Counted from the stretch's first letter, positions 49,201 to 61,579 are shown. The stretch is 64,000 nucleotides of DNA from Pomacea canaliculata (GCF_003073045.1 NC_037593.1:8857525-8921524), one strand, 5' to 3'. Numbers and translations are program-made. Notes: generated from the letters alone by a model not told the origin.

Positions 49201-52200
49201 AACTGCAGACAGAAGAGGCTATGGAAAGTGCATGAATCTTCGAAATTTGAGTGGCTGAGGCAACTGCTACCTAAAGGCAAGAAAGACTTGCTTGAATGCT
49301 TAAATGGAGCACAGGAACAGAGCTCACTGGGGAGTTCTGGGAGGTGAGGACCCACCCACAATTCCAAGAAAACAGCAAATGACACACAGGCCATACAGCT
49401 GACAGACTGGCTAGAAGGTCAGATAAATCCTCATCTGACCCCAGACCCCACAAGAGAGGGGAAGGTGGGAGAAAAAATAAGGATGCGCCAACACACTTGG
49501 TCCTTTAGGTGGCTTTAGCAATTTTATCAAACCTCTGATATTCACTGGTGAGAGACCAAGCATTTCTGGCTGTCTAGCCTTACCTATCCTTCTCCAAAAC
49601 TACAGAAATGGACTGTACAGAGCTGTGGTTTGTGCCTGACCATCTGCGCCCATCTATTCTTGAAACAGGAGCAACAAACATTGCAAGACAGTGAACATGT
49701 GAGTTGGCATGCAACTTATCACACTGCAGGTAATACGAGGCTACTCCATGACATATCACTGAGGAAAAGAGGCTGAAAACACGGCTAACTCAGTCGAAGC
49801 TAGGCGAAACACTGAAGAGGCGAAATCAGTGGCTAGAATGGGAGGGATAGAGGGTGAGTTGGTTGAGTTTGTGTGCTCCCTGTTCTTTGGTCAACCCTGA
49901 CCAATCAGGAGCGGACAGCTAGAATTGGTAGGGTGAGCTCCACAGTCATGTCATCCGATACAAAGAAGTACAAGCAGATTGGTTATTGAATGGAATGATT
50001 AACTATTTACAGTCCAGTGCTAAATGGAAATAAACATAGCAACAGTAGACAAGCCAAGGAAGTTTAGTCCCTCTTAGCAGTCATGGGTGCCATTATAAGT
50101 GGTAGCCTGAGACAGTTCTCCTTATCCCACAAATACTTTGATGACATTGATGGTGATTGACAACATTCCTCCCTCACCTCTTGGTTTGCTTTTTCTTTTT
50201 GCATCTGCTGTGCTTCCCTGCGTGCTTCCTGCAGAGACTCCTCCAGATGTTGGCTTTCTTCCTCCAGAGCACCTACTTGCTCCCTGAGGTTTTCATTCTC
50301 TTCATTCAGTTCACTAATGCGTTCTGATAGCATATTTTGTTTTGTTTTTACTTGCTGTAAAATAACGCAACATATGTTACTTTAAAATCCCAAATCAAAA
50401 ACAGAATAGTTTTGATCACCATTGGTGCACCATAATAAAATTTTTCTTGAGCATAAGACATCTAAATGACAATTCATTCTGTAGGAACAACATTAACTTG
50501 ATTACTGATTACAATGATTAGATTAAAACAATCATGTTTTAGATGTAATAATCATTACTGGGAAACATCTCTCTTATGAAACTTGAATAATTTTGATTGC
50601 AGAGTTAATATAAATACTACTTAAAGATAGCACTACTAAAACATATGTTTAGCCAACGACAAGCACAGGTTTTGTGAACTGTAGCAAATGGCCAATGAAA
50701 CAAGGCATGGAAAGAAACAACGAACTTCTTAAAGGAATAAAATTTAAAAGAAAATGATATACATTAAGGCAGGGAAACCCAACCTACAGCCCACAGGCCA
50801 CATCTGGCCCGCGAAGGTGCTTCATCCAGCCCACTCATTTTAACCAGACACCACTCAATTTCATTTTTAACACCATGATTCTGGCATATCCAGTCCGGCC
50901 CTTGGGTGAGAAAAGGTTAGGCACCACTGCATTAAGGGAAAGCTGAAGTTTCTGACCAAGAAAGAATGTCAGGTTAAATACCTGGTTATGCTGTGCAGCA
51001 CTTTTATTCTTGCCTTGTTCTTTGGTAAGTGTTTTGGTTGCAACTTCTAGTTTTGATGTAACTTCAGATAACTCTTGTCTCAGGCTTTCCACTTCATTCT
51101 CTACACTCTCCAGCCTTTCAACTGCCTCTGTCTTGTTTTGTAGATCTCTCTTCAATTCCAAACATTTGGCCTCTGTGATATAGAAGAGTCTGAGTTAACT
51201 TATCATTGACCTGGACATATGTTTATAATGACCTTTAGCTTTGAATGCTATTCAGTGGCTTTCAGCAAGGTAAGGAATTGCATGTCAACACTTTTCATAT
51301 AGGTGTGGTTAGCTGGTAGCTTCCAGAAGCATAACTTCCCAGTTTTGCTTTAGGAAATGGAGTAAAAAAGCAGAGCAATATTTTTTCTTGTTACAAAAAA
51401 TAGGTTAAAAAATGTTAAAACGTCAATTATCAATTGCAAACTTAGTTGCAGTTTAGATTTTAGTTATGGCCATATTGATATTTTGCTGTCTGAAAAACAT
51501 TTGCTATTAGGATTGGTCCTTGAATTAACTCTTTACAATTTTATTAAAGTTTGGAGTTTCTTCCTTAGCAATCAAGTAGTTTTTAGACTGTATTTGTTTG
51601 AGTAAACTGTAATGAATTAACTGAACCAGTAGCGATGTTCATTCACCAGTTTGCTCCAAGGAGATCTGAAGTTCAGAAGATTTTATCTTATGATCTTCTA
51701 GGACTTTCTCCAAGTTTGTGTGTTTGAGTAACAGCTCCTTTTTCTGGCACTCAAGATCTGCCAAAATGAATTCATGCTCGATCTGTGTCTTCTTCAGTTT
51801 TATCTGGATGTTTTTCCCAAAACATAAACAATCCTTTACTATAAAAATTTAAACGACAATTTTAAAAAACATTGATTTTAACACATTTTACTAAATGCAT
51901 GTAAAATGGATTTAGATTTAAAAACACCTTCAAATGACCTTAATGGCAATGAGAATATTTAACATATGGTGCCAAAACTTTAAATGGCTTTTTGTATCAT
52001 GTGTAGACTTGTGTTGTCTCTTCAAAATGTTTCAACACAAGAAAGACTATAGTGTTTGAATTGGTATTTTCTGCTAAGCCACCAATTATGGCTATATGAC
52101 AGATAAAGCAGCCAGCTCTGTACATAGCTGTCACATGCAGAAAAAAAAACAGCGTGCCTGCGGAAAGATCTGAACTGAGGTACTCAGTCCTCACTGCGCT

Positions 52201-54401
52201 GGTGACAAGTACTTTGTGTAACTATACTGATGATAAGATGTGAAAAGATAACACCCGTACCCATTCAATACTACCAGCCATGAAGCTGTAACCATGAAAG
52301 CACAGAAAATGTATAAAACATTTCTTCTGCTACTTTACTAATCCAAAATATCTAGGAATTTGTAAAGAAACATCACTATCATGTATGAAGAAATATCGTA
52401 GTCATGAAAATTCTCTGCCTAGTACTTGCCTCATATTGTTTTTTAATAGCTTCTTGTGTTTCTTTTTCAAGATTCAATGCTCTCTCACATTCCTTTGCCA
52501 CTTTTTCTGCCTTCTGTGTCTCCTGCTGAAATGCCGTTACCTCTGCTTTTAAGGGTTCTATGACGTTTGATACACACTCAATATGTTTGCACAGCCTCTG
52601 AACATCCTTGTTCTCTTCAGCCATCCAGCGAGATACATCATTACTGCTCAGCCACTTTACATCAGCCAACTGAGATCTGGGAACAAAATTATCTTTCATA
52701 GATTTTGATAATTTTTATTACATACAAAGTTGTATGAGAACAAAACTGTGTGCACAACAAGAAGCACAACTAAACATATTTATTTTACCACTGAGATACT
52801 AACACAGCCTTAACACACAGGGAGATTTTTATAACAATAAAAAAAGGAATCCTTTTTGTAGCAGCATTAAATCAACTGTTAACATAATAAGCATAGCCAG
52901 CAGAGATAATTAAGGGTAATAGTCTGGCTCATAAGCCAGAATTAATTTAATAATTATCAACAATATAAATAAAAAAGTACTGTGCATTAGGAAATGGATG
53001 TACATTTGTATTCTTGCAGCATGGATATACAATTGAATGCAGGTATATGTTAAACTTTCAGTTTTTGACTTATGAAACTGTAGAAGCTTCTTTATAATTT
53101 TGTATATATAATTCATTATAATTACCTGTATTTTCTGAGACATGATGGTAGTCCCTGTTTCTGGCATACTTGAATAATCAAATCACCAGATTCTCTCATC
53201 TTCTTCTGAACCAGATCACAAGATTCACATGGAACAAAAGCAGTTTCCACTGTTTGACAGGATTTGCTGATTTCATCATGAGATATAGTCTTTACATCTG
53301 AGCTTTTATAATATTGTGACTCCTGATCCAGGAAGTGGGTCGCAAAAGAACTTTTAGATGAAAGATGAGCATGTTGTGAACTCAAGTTTTTTATTGTTTT
53401 TTCCAGTTCAGAAATCTTGGTGGCATTGGACTTGTTCTAGCAATAAAAAAAATGAAATTAAGCAAATATGTAAATATTCTGTTAATATTGTCATCATTTC
53501 GATTCATTTATCCAGTCAAAATACAGAAACTATTAGTTCTTTGCATACCTGTTGGCTGGGATGCAGCTTGAAGGTGATATTAGTTATTATTATTATTATT
53601 ACCTTAGCTGCTGGCTCAGCACAAAACATCCATACTCCCATTTTCTATTAATGAGTGGTCCTGACCGAAGGCCTGAAGATCATGATATAATACTGTACCA
53701 TAACAGGTCTTACTATATTGCAATCATTAGATCATACAGAAGCCTGTATGGTTCATTGCCCATTTTAAAGGCATGGTAGCTTTTAAATTAAACTTAAAAC
53801 TATCACCTGAGAATAAAGTTGCAGAATCACAGTCTGTGCATTGACAAGCTGGTCCCAGAAATGTCGCACAGCTAGACCCACAGAAGTGGGAGGTGCAGAT
53901 GCATTGTCAGAAGCCTTGTCCAGATGTTGAATCTGATTCAGATAGATTGCAGTTCCTTGAATGAATGAAACCAATCTGCAAAGTCAAAATAATTTAACAA
54001 GTGTATGATGAGACTTTATAAAAGTTAAAGGACACACATTCAAAACTATTAAATACAACAAACAGCTTTTATCACAAGTGAATCAATTCTTTTTTTTTTT
54101 AAATTGATGTCCCTTATTTATTATGTTACTTTGCTTTTGTACAGATGTTTCACCTGTCAATCAAGAGCTCATATAGTGCAATGTGGGCTACTTGATTTTC
54201 TTCTGTTTCATCAGGAGCATAGCCATATGTTTGAAGTAGTTCTTCTGTATCTAGCTCCCATGACAGCTTGTCTGGAAACTTCCACGACGAAAGCTTGATA
54301 GGTCCAGTACGAGATGAGACATCATTAATTATCCACTGTACATCTTGGATATCACTCTGTAAGTTTTCCATGCACAGCCGATTGCCCAAAAGATCAGCCA
54401 T
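46298..54401 (-). CDS. CCDC157: CCDC157-like coiled-coil protein
   Basis: Complete 785-aa protein. Coding exons on the minus strand: 54154-54401, 53807-53975, 53126-53436, 52430-52676, 51647-51803, 50982-51172, 50178-50354, 47818-47986, 47303-47460, 46642-47017, 46298-46452. The N-terminus (MADLLGNRLCMENLQSDIQD, then SSRTGPIKLSSWKFPDKLSW and LYELLIDRLV) matches the conserved head of CCDC157 as I recall it. Long heptad-rich coiled coil follows through exons 4-9 (for example SELNEENENLREQVGALEEE). A Ser/Gln-rich low-complexity region fills exon 10. The last 51 residues hold a compact Cys/His cluster (CYICDNC ... TIHKLYC), a possible zinc-binding knuckle. The length is close to human CCDC157 (about 750 aa), which has been linked to Golgi transport and sperm acrosome formation; the role here is inferred from the family. 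Exon 4 requires a GC donor. Confidence 0.85.
48233..49945. mobile_element. Probable DNA transposon with long inverted ends in CCDC157-like intron 7
   Basis: The two ends are inverted copies of about 90 bases with roughly 70% identity by eye. The left end begins gtggagttaaccctac and includes 'ctcctgactggtcaatgttaac' and 'gaacagggagca'. The right end, reversed, reads gtggagctcaccctac, then 'ctcctgattggtcagggttgac', then 'gaacagggagca'. The 1.7-kb body includes a 107-codon plus-strand frame (49024-49347) of no recognised family. No clear target duplication is visible, so the boundaries may be off by a few bases. Confidence 0.65.
50770..50929. mobile_element. Non-autonomous hAT-type MITE in CCDC157-like intron 6
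   Basis: Ends are CAGGGAAACCCAACCT and, inverted, CAGTGGTGCCTAACCT. It is flanked by a perfect 8-base duplication CATTAAGG at 50762-50769 and 50930-50937. The internal 'ggccacatctggcccgcgaa' resembles the ends of Charlie/SPIN-type hAT elements. At 160 bases there is no transposase. The 5' end lies about 0.2 kb from an exon. Confidence 0.92.
52165..52225 (-). mobile_element. SINE fragment (minus orientation)
   Basis: On the minus strand the order 'acttgtcacc', 'gcagtgag' and 'ttcagatct' matches the SINE at 43681-43840. Only the tRNA-like head is left. It sits in CCDC157-like intron 4. Confidence 0.55.
53584..53602 (+). repeat. (ATT)n microsatellite
   Basis: Short attattattattatt run in intron 2 of the CCDC157-like gene. 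Confidence 0.8.
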
Positions 54402-56278
54402 ATCTCAGAGATGGGTTTTCTTTAAGCTAGAAAGAGCTGCAAATATCATCATCTGAAAGTAATCTAAACAAACTAACAGGGTATTCTTTGGGGAAAAACA
54501 CAACACCAAAAAAAGATTTAAAAACCATGTTCCATGTTATGATATTCTGACATTTAAAAAAATTATTTATAACACATTTGCAATGCAATACAAATGGATT
54601 GCATCTGTAATAACTGTGGCTATTGGGTTTTGATAACAAATTTATACTGTCAGAAAAATTACTTTTCAAATAATATGCAACAAAATTTTTAATTAAATTA
54701 GTTCATTTCAAAATCAGTTTTGTTTCACTTAATAATTAACAAAGGATTTCGTAGCATAAAAAAGAAGAGAGTAAAAACACTAAATAAAGTATAATTCCAA
54801 CTGCTGTTGATGAGGCTAATATAAGATTATAGTACCGTTGATTTATCGGGAATTAAATTACAATGACTTAAGTAAAATAAAATAAAAAAGTTTCCATACA
54901 GTTCAAAAGTTTACTGTATCCCTTTAATATTCAGTTAGAAAGGTTATGCTTCTAATCTGAAATACAACGATGAAAAAAGAATTAAAGTATGGCGCTATTC
55001 GATTAACTTCACTGAATCTGAGAGAGATGTTAGATTGTGTCGCAGAAACGAGCAGTATTTTCAATGGGTGGTCCGCTTTTCTAAGTTAAATATACATATT
55101 TACATATCAAGAAACAGTTTGCTATAGCAATGCTCCATCCTCCATGTTGCTACCAGACGCTAAACCAGCAGAGCTACAGTCGTGCGGTTAGCGGAGCTAT
55201 CGAGCAACGTCCCGTAGCCGGAAGACAAGACTTCAAGATGGCCGTCGACGATTGGGAGCAAACATATTATTTTTCGAAGTTGGAAAACAGAATGGGAAGA
55301 GGCAAATTTTTAGGTGATAAGAAGTTGGTACATGTATAAGCATCAGATAATAACTAGAACCAAAACTTTCATAGGAAAGCATGAAAAGTGCAGCAAAGGA
55401 TCGAAATTCAGTATCAGAAAGGTATATAAGTGCATTTGAAAAATATGATTTAATGTAATCGATCATTTCTATCTCAATACCTGAAAATAACGTTGAACAA
55501 AAAAATCCTTATAATGATAAAAAATACTTTTAAAGTATAATAATAATGGGAAGCTATAAAGCTCAGCATCATGACCAAGATTATACTCTCTGCGCAAATT
55601 TAATTGCAATAATTAAATGGTCGAAAGATAGCAGTTGACAGTGAGTACAGGAAAACTGAACAACATAAAGATGAGTTACAAGAGTAGAACGTAAGTCAGG
55701 AGTCGTTACATGATGGTTAGCATAGCAGAAAGTACTGCCAGAAAGTTTAGAATAGTATAATTCATGGACAGTACTTTGTGAAAAGATGTTTTCAGAGAGG
55801 GTTTGAATATATATATAGCCTAGGAGGGATATGGAAGAGAGCTCCACTGCTTATAGCAGCACAGAGGGAGAACGTCCGTTGTCCCTATGTGGCTGTCTTC
55901 GTGGGAGGGAGGGATAGAATGCGGGAGTTTGATGAGGAGCAAAGGTTTCGGGCAGGGGCTAGCTTCGCTGTGCAAGGTTTGTTGGGTCGAAATGCCTAGC
56001 AACGCGTCTCAGGTTTGTTCCGGTAAGGGAAGTAACTTTGAACTGTTTACGTGCCAGCTAGTGCTTCGTACGACTTTAATATTTTATTTTAAATATTTTT
56101 TTTACTACTGCTACTACCGTTAGAACAGAAGAAGCTTAAAATGTGAAGATTACATTCAGTAAGTGTTTTGAGTCTGGAAAAAACCCACATTATAAACCAT
56201 GGTCTTTCTCTAGCTAGATTGCGTTTAAAATGTTTTGAACTTTGTATCTTAACCTAAAAATTAATTGGAGTAGTCATC
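54402..56278. promoter_or_regulatory. Head-to-head intergenic region, CCDC157-like / racemase-like
   Basis: The two start codons are 1.88 kb apart and diverge. The best promoter-like spot is about 55130-55260, where CpG rises and an ETS-type CCGGAAG (55218-55224) is followed by a YY1-type AAGATGGCCG (55235-55244). Both are typical of housekeeping promoters. It could serve one or both genes. The part from about 55570 to 55860 is an interspersed repeat. Transcription starts are not resolved. Confidence 0.4.
55570..55860. repeat. Interspersed repeat, copy 2 (pair with 6430-6740)
   Basis: Same ordered blocks as the copy in the SLC22 intron. This copy continues further right with 'gcctaggagggatatggaagagagctccactgctta', suggesting a longer parent element. 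No coding frame is recognised. Confidence 0.8.
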
Positions 56279-59200
56279 ATGGCCGATCTACCAGCAACAT
56301 TTGCTGATATTATAGCAGCAAAACAGCGGATTTCAAAATACTTGCACAAAACGCCAGTATTCACATCTTCTACTGCTGATGAATTGTCTGGAAAACAACT
56401 GTTTTTCAAAGCTGATAGTTTGCAGAAGACTGGCTCATTCAAGGCCAGGGGTGCATTAAATGCTGTAAGACAACGGAGGAACTCCAAATTAAAAAACTGA
56501 GTTCACTCTTATAATGAATAACCAAGAATATTATGTTATTCTGATGTAAATGACTTTGAGCTATTTCCAGAATAACTTTTGTAAAGCTTCATTATATGTA
56601 AGGGATTATTCTTTTTAAGATCTTAAACATCAGATGTGCAGCATATATCATGCTGATATATTTGTATTGACACCAGTGTTTACAAAATGTTTTCTTAAAA
56701 TTCATTCCAGATTCTTGCTGCAAAGGAGAGAAACCCATCTTTGTCTGGCATAGTAATACTTATTTTTATTTCTTCTCTTGTTTCATGCATTTTAAAGGCT
56801 TGAGTTGTACAACAGTAAACAAGGCTGTAAATGTTTTACTTTTAATTGTTTTCAAAGCTTAATTAGCAGCAAAATTTATGCTTTCATAGTTTTATTGTGC
56901 TACAGCTTGTAGAACCATTAGAAATATGCTCCACTCATTACGAAAACAAATATTGAAACAGGTTTAAACTAAGGGATTGTTAATAATTGGTACACATATA
57001 TGTGTTGGTGACATCAGCAGCTGTGTAAATTATCTTTGACTCTTTTTATTTCCTTTTCCATTTTGATTTTGTAATGTCACTTTTAGGTGACACACAGCAG
57101 TGGCAATCATGGACAAGCTGTTGCCTGGGCATCAAGATGTGTTGGCTTGCCAAGTTTTGTAGTTGTACCCAAGACAGCAGCAGCAAACAAAAAAGCTGCT
57201 ATACAGGCTTATGGAGCACACCTCATTGAGTGCGAACCTAATCCAGCTGCCAGGTAAAATCTATACCTTTTGTGGCTTTCTGTTTTGATAGTCCAGATTC
57301 AGATCTATTTTAAAAATCCTCTGCTTGTAGACATTCACCTCATCAGTAAACTGCAGTTGACAGCAAAGATGGACCATAGATTTTGTTTATATGCATTGAT
57401 TTCTTTAGAAAAGTATCCATCTAATGCTACAACCTTACATCATATTTAATGTTCTGGTCTTCTTTTCTTTCTTTTCACTGTTTGAATCTTCTTTTCATTA
57501 TTATTTTCCTTTCACATGTTTGTTTGAGCTGACGGGTTTTCATGGACTGTCATAGCATCATAATGTGAAAGTTAGTCAATGATTAATAAAAAGCACAAAT
57601 GTCTGCCTTCCAATAAGATCAGACTATAGTGAAAACTTAATTTTGACAGCCCATTGACAATTTCAGTTAGACTTGACTCAGCATGCTTGTGATTTTAAAT
57701 GTGTGCCAAATATATCTGTGTTTCTTTTATTAAGGTCTGAAACTTGTGAACGTCTAAGGCAAGAAAAACAGCTGGAGTTCATTCCACCTTATGACCACCC
57801 TGATGTGATAGCTGGGCAGGTAAATCAAGCCCTTATAATTAACTTTTAATTAAGTAGCAGGGCTTATGGAAATAATGCATACAGTACATATGCATTCAGA
57901 TTATGCATATCTATTTATGCTGAACAGTTTAGATGACATTGATCAAGACAAAAACAAGGGAAGTATTGTAGCTTTTATTGCACCAACATTTTTAGGATGC
58001 TGGTGAATTTTCAAATATATAGGACATACAGTGCCTTTTAGCTAAACACCATAGAAAATGAAACAGGTCATGAAGTGATGAATATGTAATCTGTGACAAT
58101 AAAAGAGTTGAAAGCAGAAGGTAGCTCCAGTCTTCAGAGCTATTACAATGTCTTTTTATTTTCTTAAACTCTTTCGATCAGTTGTTTTTGAGTGCATATG
58201 AAAGTTCAGGGGTTTTTTCCTTTTTCTTTTGAAAGACCAATAGCTTCTTTAGTTCTTACAAGATAATAATTTCCAAAATCTTGAATGAGCAACCCTTGTA
58301 GTTTAGGAGATACAAGGCTCTAAACATTGACATCATCATGTTAACTTTATATCATATTTGAATATAGATATCACTTGTTAACATGTGCTTCCAGCAACTG
58401 TGTATCATCAGCAGACATATGATACTGCAGACCGAGCTGGCAGTTTGGGGGACTTAGTGATTAGATGTACACAGTGAATAAAATGGGCCCAAGAACAGAG
58501 CCTTGAGTCAAAGTTGCAGGCAAAAGATGTACTTGCAGAACGCAGACTGGATGTGTTCAAGTAAAACTGAAATTAGTTCCAAACAATTTCAGAGATCAAA
58601 AATAACATGAAGGCACTGGAGAAGTATATCGTTATCGAGTGTATCAAACACAGACCTAGCATTGATAGTAAGGAAATACAATCCATGTCATTAGCAGGTA
58701 GCAAGTCATTCACCACTCAGTCAAATGGTTTTTCCTGATAGGCTTACTGAAATGGTTTCAAGTAGCTTGTGGCTAGATCAACAGCATTATAGATAACATA
58801 TGTAAGCGCTGATAAAGTTGAACTAAGTAAAAATGATGTCTGTGAAATCATACTTACGGCTACATAGACTTCATCAGGTGACTTACAATGTAAAAAATTT
58901 ACTGCTGTCATTATATTTTGCCTAAAAATAAAACATTTATTTTCTGTATGATTTTGTTGTCAGAAGGATCACTTTTGATTACTGTTGATGTAGTCAGTAA
59001 GCATTTTGTTTTGTTTTTAACATGGTCTTATAAGAAGGAAGTTGTATACATATTCGAGACAAAACTGGCTTCTTTTTAGGGAACTGCAGCCTTAGAACTG
59101 CTGGATGAGGTGAATGACCTTGATGCTATACTAGTTCCAACGAGTGGAGGTGGACTGATATCAGGAATCGCTATAGCAGCAAAGTTTATTAGACCCAGCA

Positions 59201-61537
59201 TCAAAGGTTCACAATGGTTGTTTAATTTCTAATTTGATAATGTGAAGTGTAAAGATGATTTTGGTATAATGGATAGAAAACATCGGTCATGTATTTTTAT
59301 ATTATGCTTGGAAAATTTGTCAAACATATGTATTGAACAATCCTTAAATAGCTCAGAAGCATTAGTTGTCACATTAGTTAGACCAGACTTCACTGTTTTT
59401 AAATGTTTGTATCCATGACTATTAATTACAAAGATTTTTTAAAATATGTGATACATAGGTGCGTGTTCTTATCTGTGCATATTTAGTATGTTTTTACATA
59501 CACAATTTCATGGCCATTGTTTCTGTATTGTGAAATTAACTTTTTTTGTAGTGTTTGCTGTTTCACCAAAAGGGAAGATGCTAGAAGACTGTCTAAGATC
59601 AGGTATTTAATTACCTTTCATTTTTGTAGTGTGCCAGCATAGTGGTAGCAACTTTTCTCACATGGGCTTGTGAAAAAAAGCTCTCATGCATTTGAAATAA
59701 CTTAAATCATTCAATCCTTTAGCAAAATAAAGCTACCATAGTCTGAAAGCTCAAGGTGTTTCCTATCCATGTGATTTTTGGGATGGTTGCTGCATGTAGT
59801 AAAGGTGGGGGCAGTGGCTTGCCACTAGATCTGGGTATGCATCCAGTATGTTTTGAGTTCTGCAACAAATAAAACTTTAAAACAGGAACCCAAAAAGTAA
59901 AAAAATTAGAGACCAAGACATTAACATTCTTCCTTAATCATTTAAGTGGTATTTTTATAAAATTATGAAAATCCACCTGATTCAAGCAAGTGCTACGGCA
60001 GCTAGGTATATATCTTGTTTATGCATTCAGCTTATAATTAGCACAGAAACACAAAAATAAAAATCAAGACCAGTCTTTAATAATATATCGTTGCATTTTT
60101 GTATTTTTACTATTTACCAGGTGAACGACTTTGGCCTGAACCATCCCAATATCTGAACACAATAGCTGATGGCATTCAGCTTCAGTCAGTTGGCCATGTG
60201 ACATTTCCCATTTTACTTCAACTAGCAGAAAAGGAGGTTTTTGAAATGGCAAGTGTTTTTTTTTTAGATGTTTATATTGGTATGTCAGCATATTCAAACA
60301 AATAACATGTCAGTTCTGGCTATCACCTATGATGTAATCTTACTGCTATAGCACCTTCTAGAATTGTAGGCTCCAGTACGTTTAGTAGCATGTAGGATGA
60401 ATTCAGAGAGAAATAATTTTATTTATTCATTGTTCGTATAATCCAAGGAATGTTTTAGGGATGTCATAAAGGTCCTTGGCAGAGAATAAAAGCTTAAGAA
60501 AAATACCAATGAGTGCTTTAAAAATATTGTTAAAATATAGTTACTTTGACGTATTATCATTTTCTTCTTATTGTTCTAATAAACCTTAAATTTTAATGCC
60601 ATCGATTTTGATTTTTATTCAACTCTTCCTAGTTTAAGGAAGATTTTTATTAGCAATATTTTCATCATTAAATGATCAGCAGAAAAAGTTAACAGAATGA
60701 GTAGTTTGAACTGTTTTCTAGATAAAGAAATGATAAATGTGTATACTTCTTATTCAGAACCTTTTTGTTGAAATGTAATGCTAGCATGAAAAAATTTAAG
60801 ATTTGTAGTTTAGTGATGATATGGGCAGTAAACTGTAAGTGGTTCACTGTAATGTCTATTCAAGAGTCTAACCTTCTTCTTGCATTTCCCTTTTAACTTT
60901 CTCTGATGAATAGGTTGTTCACTGCTGTTAGCCAAAAATACTAGCAACCTTCTTTTCTGAAGTTGAGTGCACCATCTACAAGGTTATCAAAATATGTAGG
61001 ACAAACTAAAAGCTGAACTTACCATCAGATTATTTCCCTTAATTTTTTGTCATTTCAGAGTGATGACGAAATAATTCAAGGGATGAGATTTGTTTTCCAG
61101 AGAATGAAGGTAAAATTATAACCTGAAATGTACAGTACTATTATAGTTATGTTCAAATATTATGACAGTTTGTTTTAGTTTCTTTATATTTTTTCATTCT
61201 CAAAAAGTATTAAATAAATTGAAAAAGCAGGGCTTGCCTGTTTTACCAGTACTGCAATTCAAAATGAAACATACACAACAGCAAATCCTCCACTCCACTG
61301 TACTAAAAGTACAAGAAGTGGCTAGTTAGATCTATGTGCATTATTTCACCAGGTTTTTTTTTTAAGCAAGATTATTTTAGCGAATTTATTTCATTCTAGC
61401 TGGTAATTGAAGCAGCGGCAGGGGCCAGCGCAGCTGCAGCACTTTCAGAAAAAATGAGGTCCATGGATTCATCACTGAGAAAAGTTGGAGTTATTCTCTG
61501 TGGAGGGAACACCGATATTGATCGCCTACCTTGGTGA
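56279..61537 (+). CDS. SRR: Serine racemase-like PLP enzyme (fold-type II)
   Basis: Complete 324-aa cytosolic enzyme of the serine racemase / serine-threonine dehydratase family. Exons: 56279-56464, 56711-56752, 57087-57253, 57735-57819, 59080-59206, 59552-59602, 60121-60248, 61059-61109, 61400-61537. The start MADLPATF, then TPVFTSS and KTGSFKARGALNA, is a clear match; K55 is the PLP Schiff-base lysine. The substrate loop THSSGNHGQ carries the catalytic-type serine S81. PPYDHPDVIAGQGT and a phosphate-binding SGGG loop (182-185) follow. The C-terminal motif is LCGGNTD. Family members interconvert L- and D-serine and/or deaminate serine or threonine to keto acids. Two positions differ from mammalian serine racemase as I recall it: Cys313 where Ser contacts the PLP ring nitrogen, and Ser207 where a Glu binds the divalent metal. 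Racemase versus dehydratase activity is therefore open. Exon 2 is only 42 bases. The exon 7 donor is GC. Confidence 0.92.
58385..58690 (-). pseudogene. Non-LTR retrotransposon (LINE) reverse transcriptase relic
   Basis: Inside intron 4 of the racemase-like gene, read on the minus strand, are the ordered RT landmarks FDTLDNDILLQCLH (about 58608-58652), QGSVLGPILFTVY (about 58465-58503) and ADDTQLL (about 58391-58412). Frameshifts and stops separate them, and the catalytic YADD tyrosine is replaced. The order and spacing fit the RT palm of jockey/CR1-like LINEs. It is dead. Confidence 0.88.
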
Positions 61538-61573
61538 TGCAGAAAGTTTGGGCACAAGCACTTATCTGATCAC

Positions 61574-61579
61574 AATAAA
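61574..61579 (+). terminator. SRR: Poly(A) signal AATAAA of racemase-like gene
   Basis: Canonical hexamer 37 bases after the stop codon, followed by T-rich sequence, giving a very short 3' UTR. Confidence 0.75.

Noticed and set aside
60241..60300. GT donor at GGCAA|gtgttt for racemase exon 7
   Set aside because: It shifts the frame and meets a stop at once in exon 8; the GC donor after ATG joins in phase and restores the family pattern EM-SDDEI.
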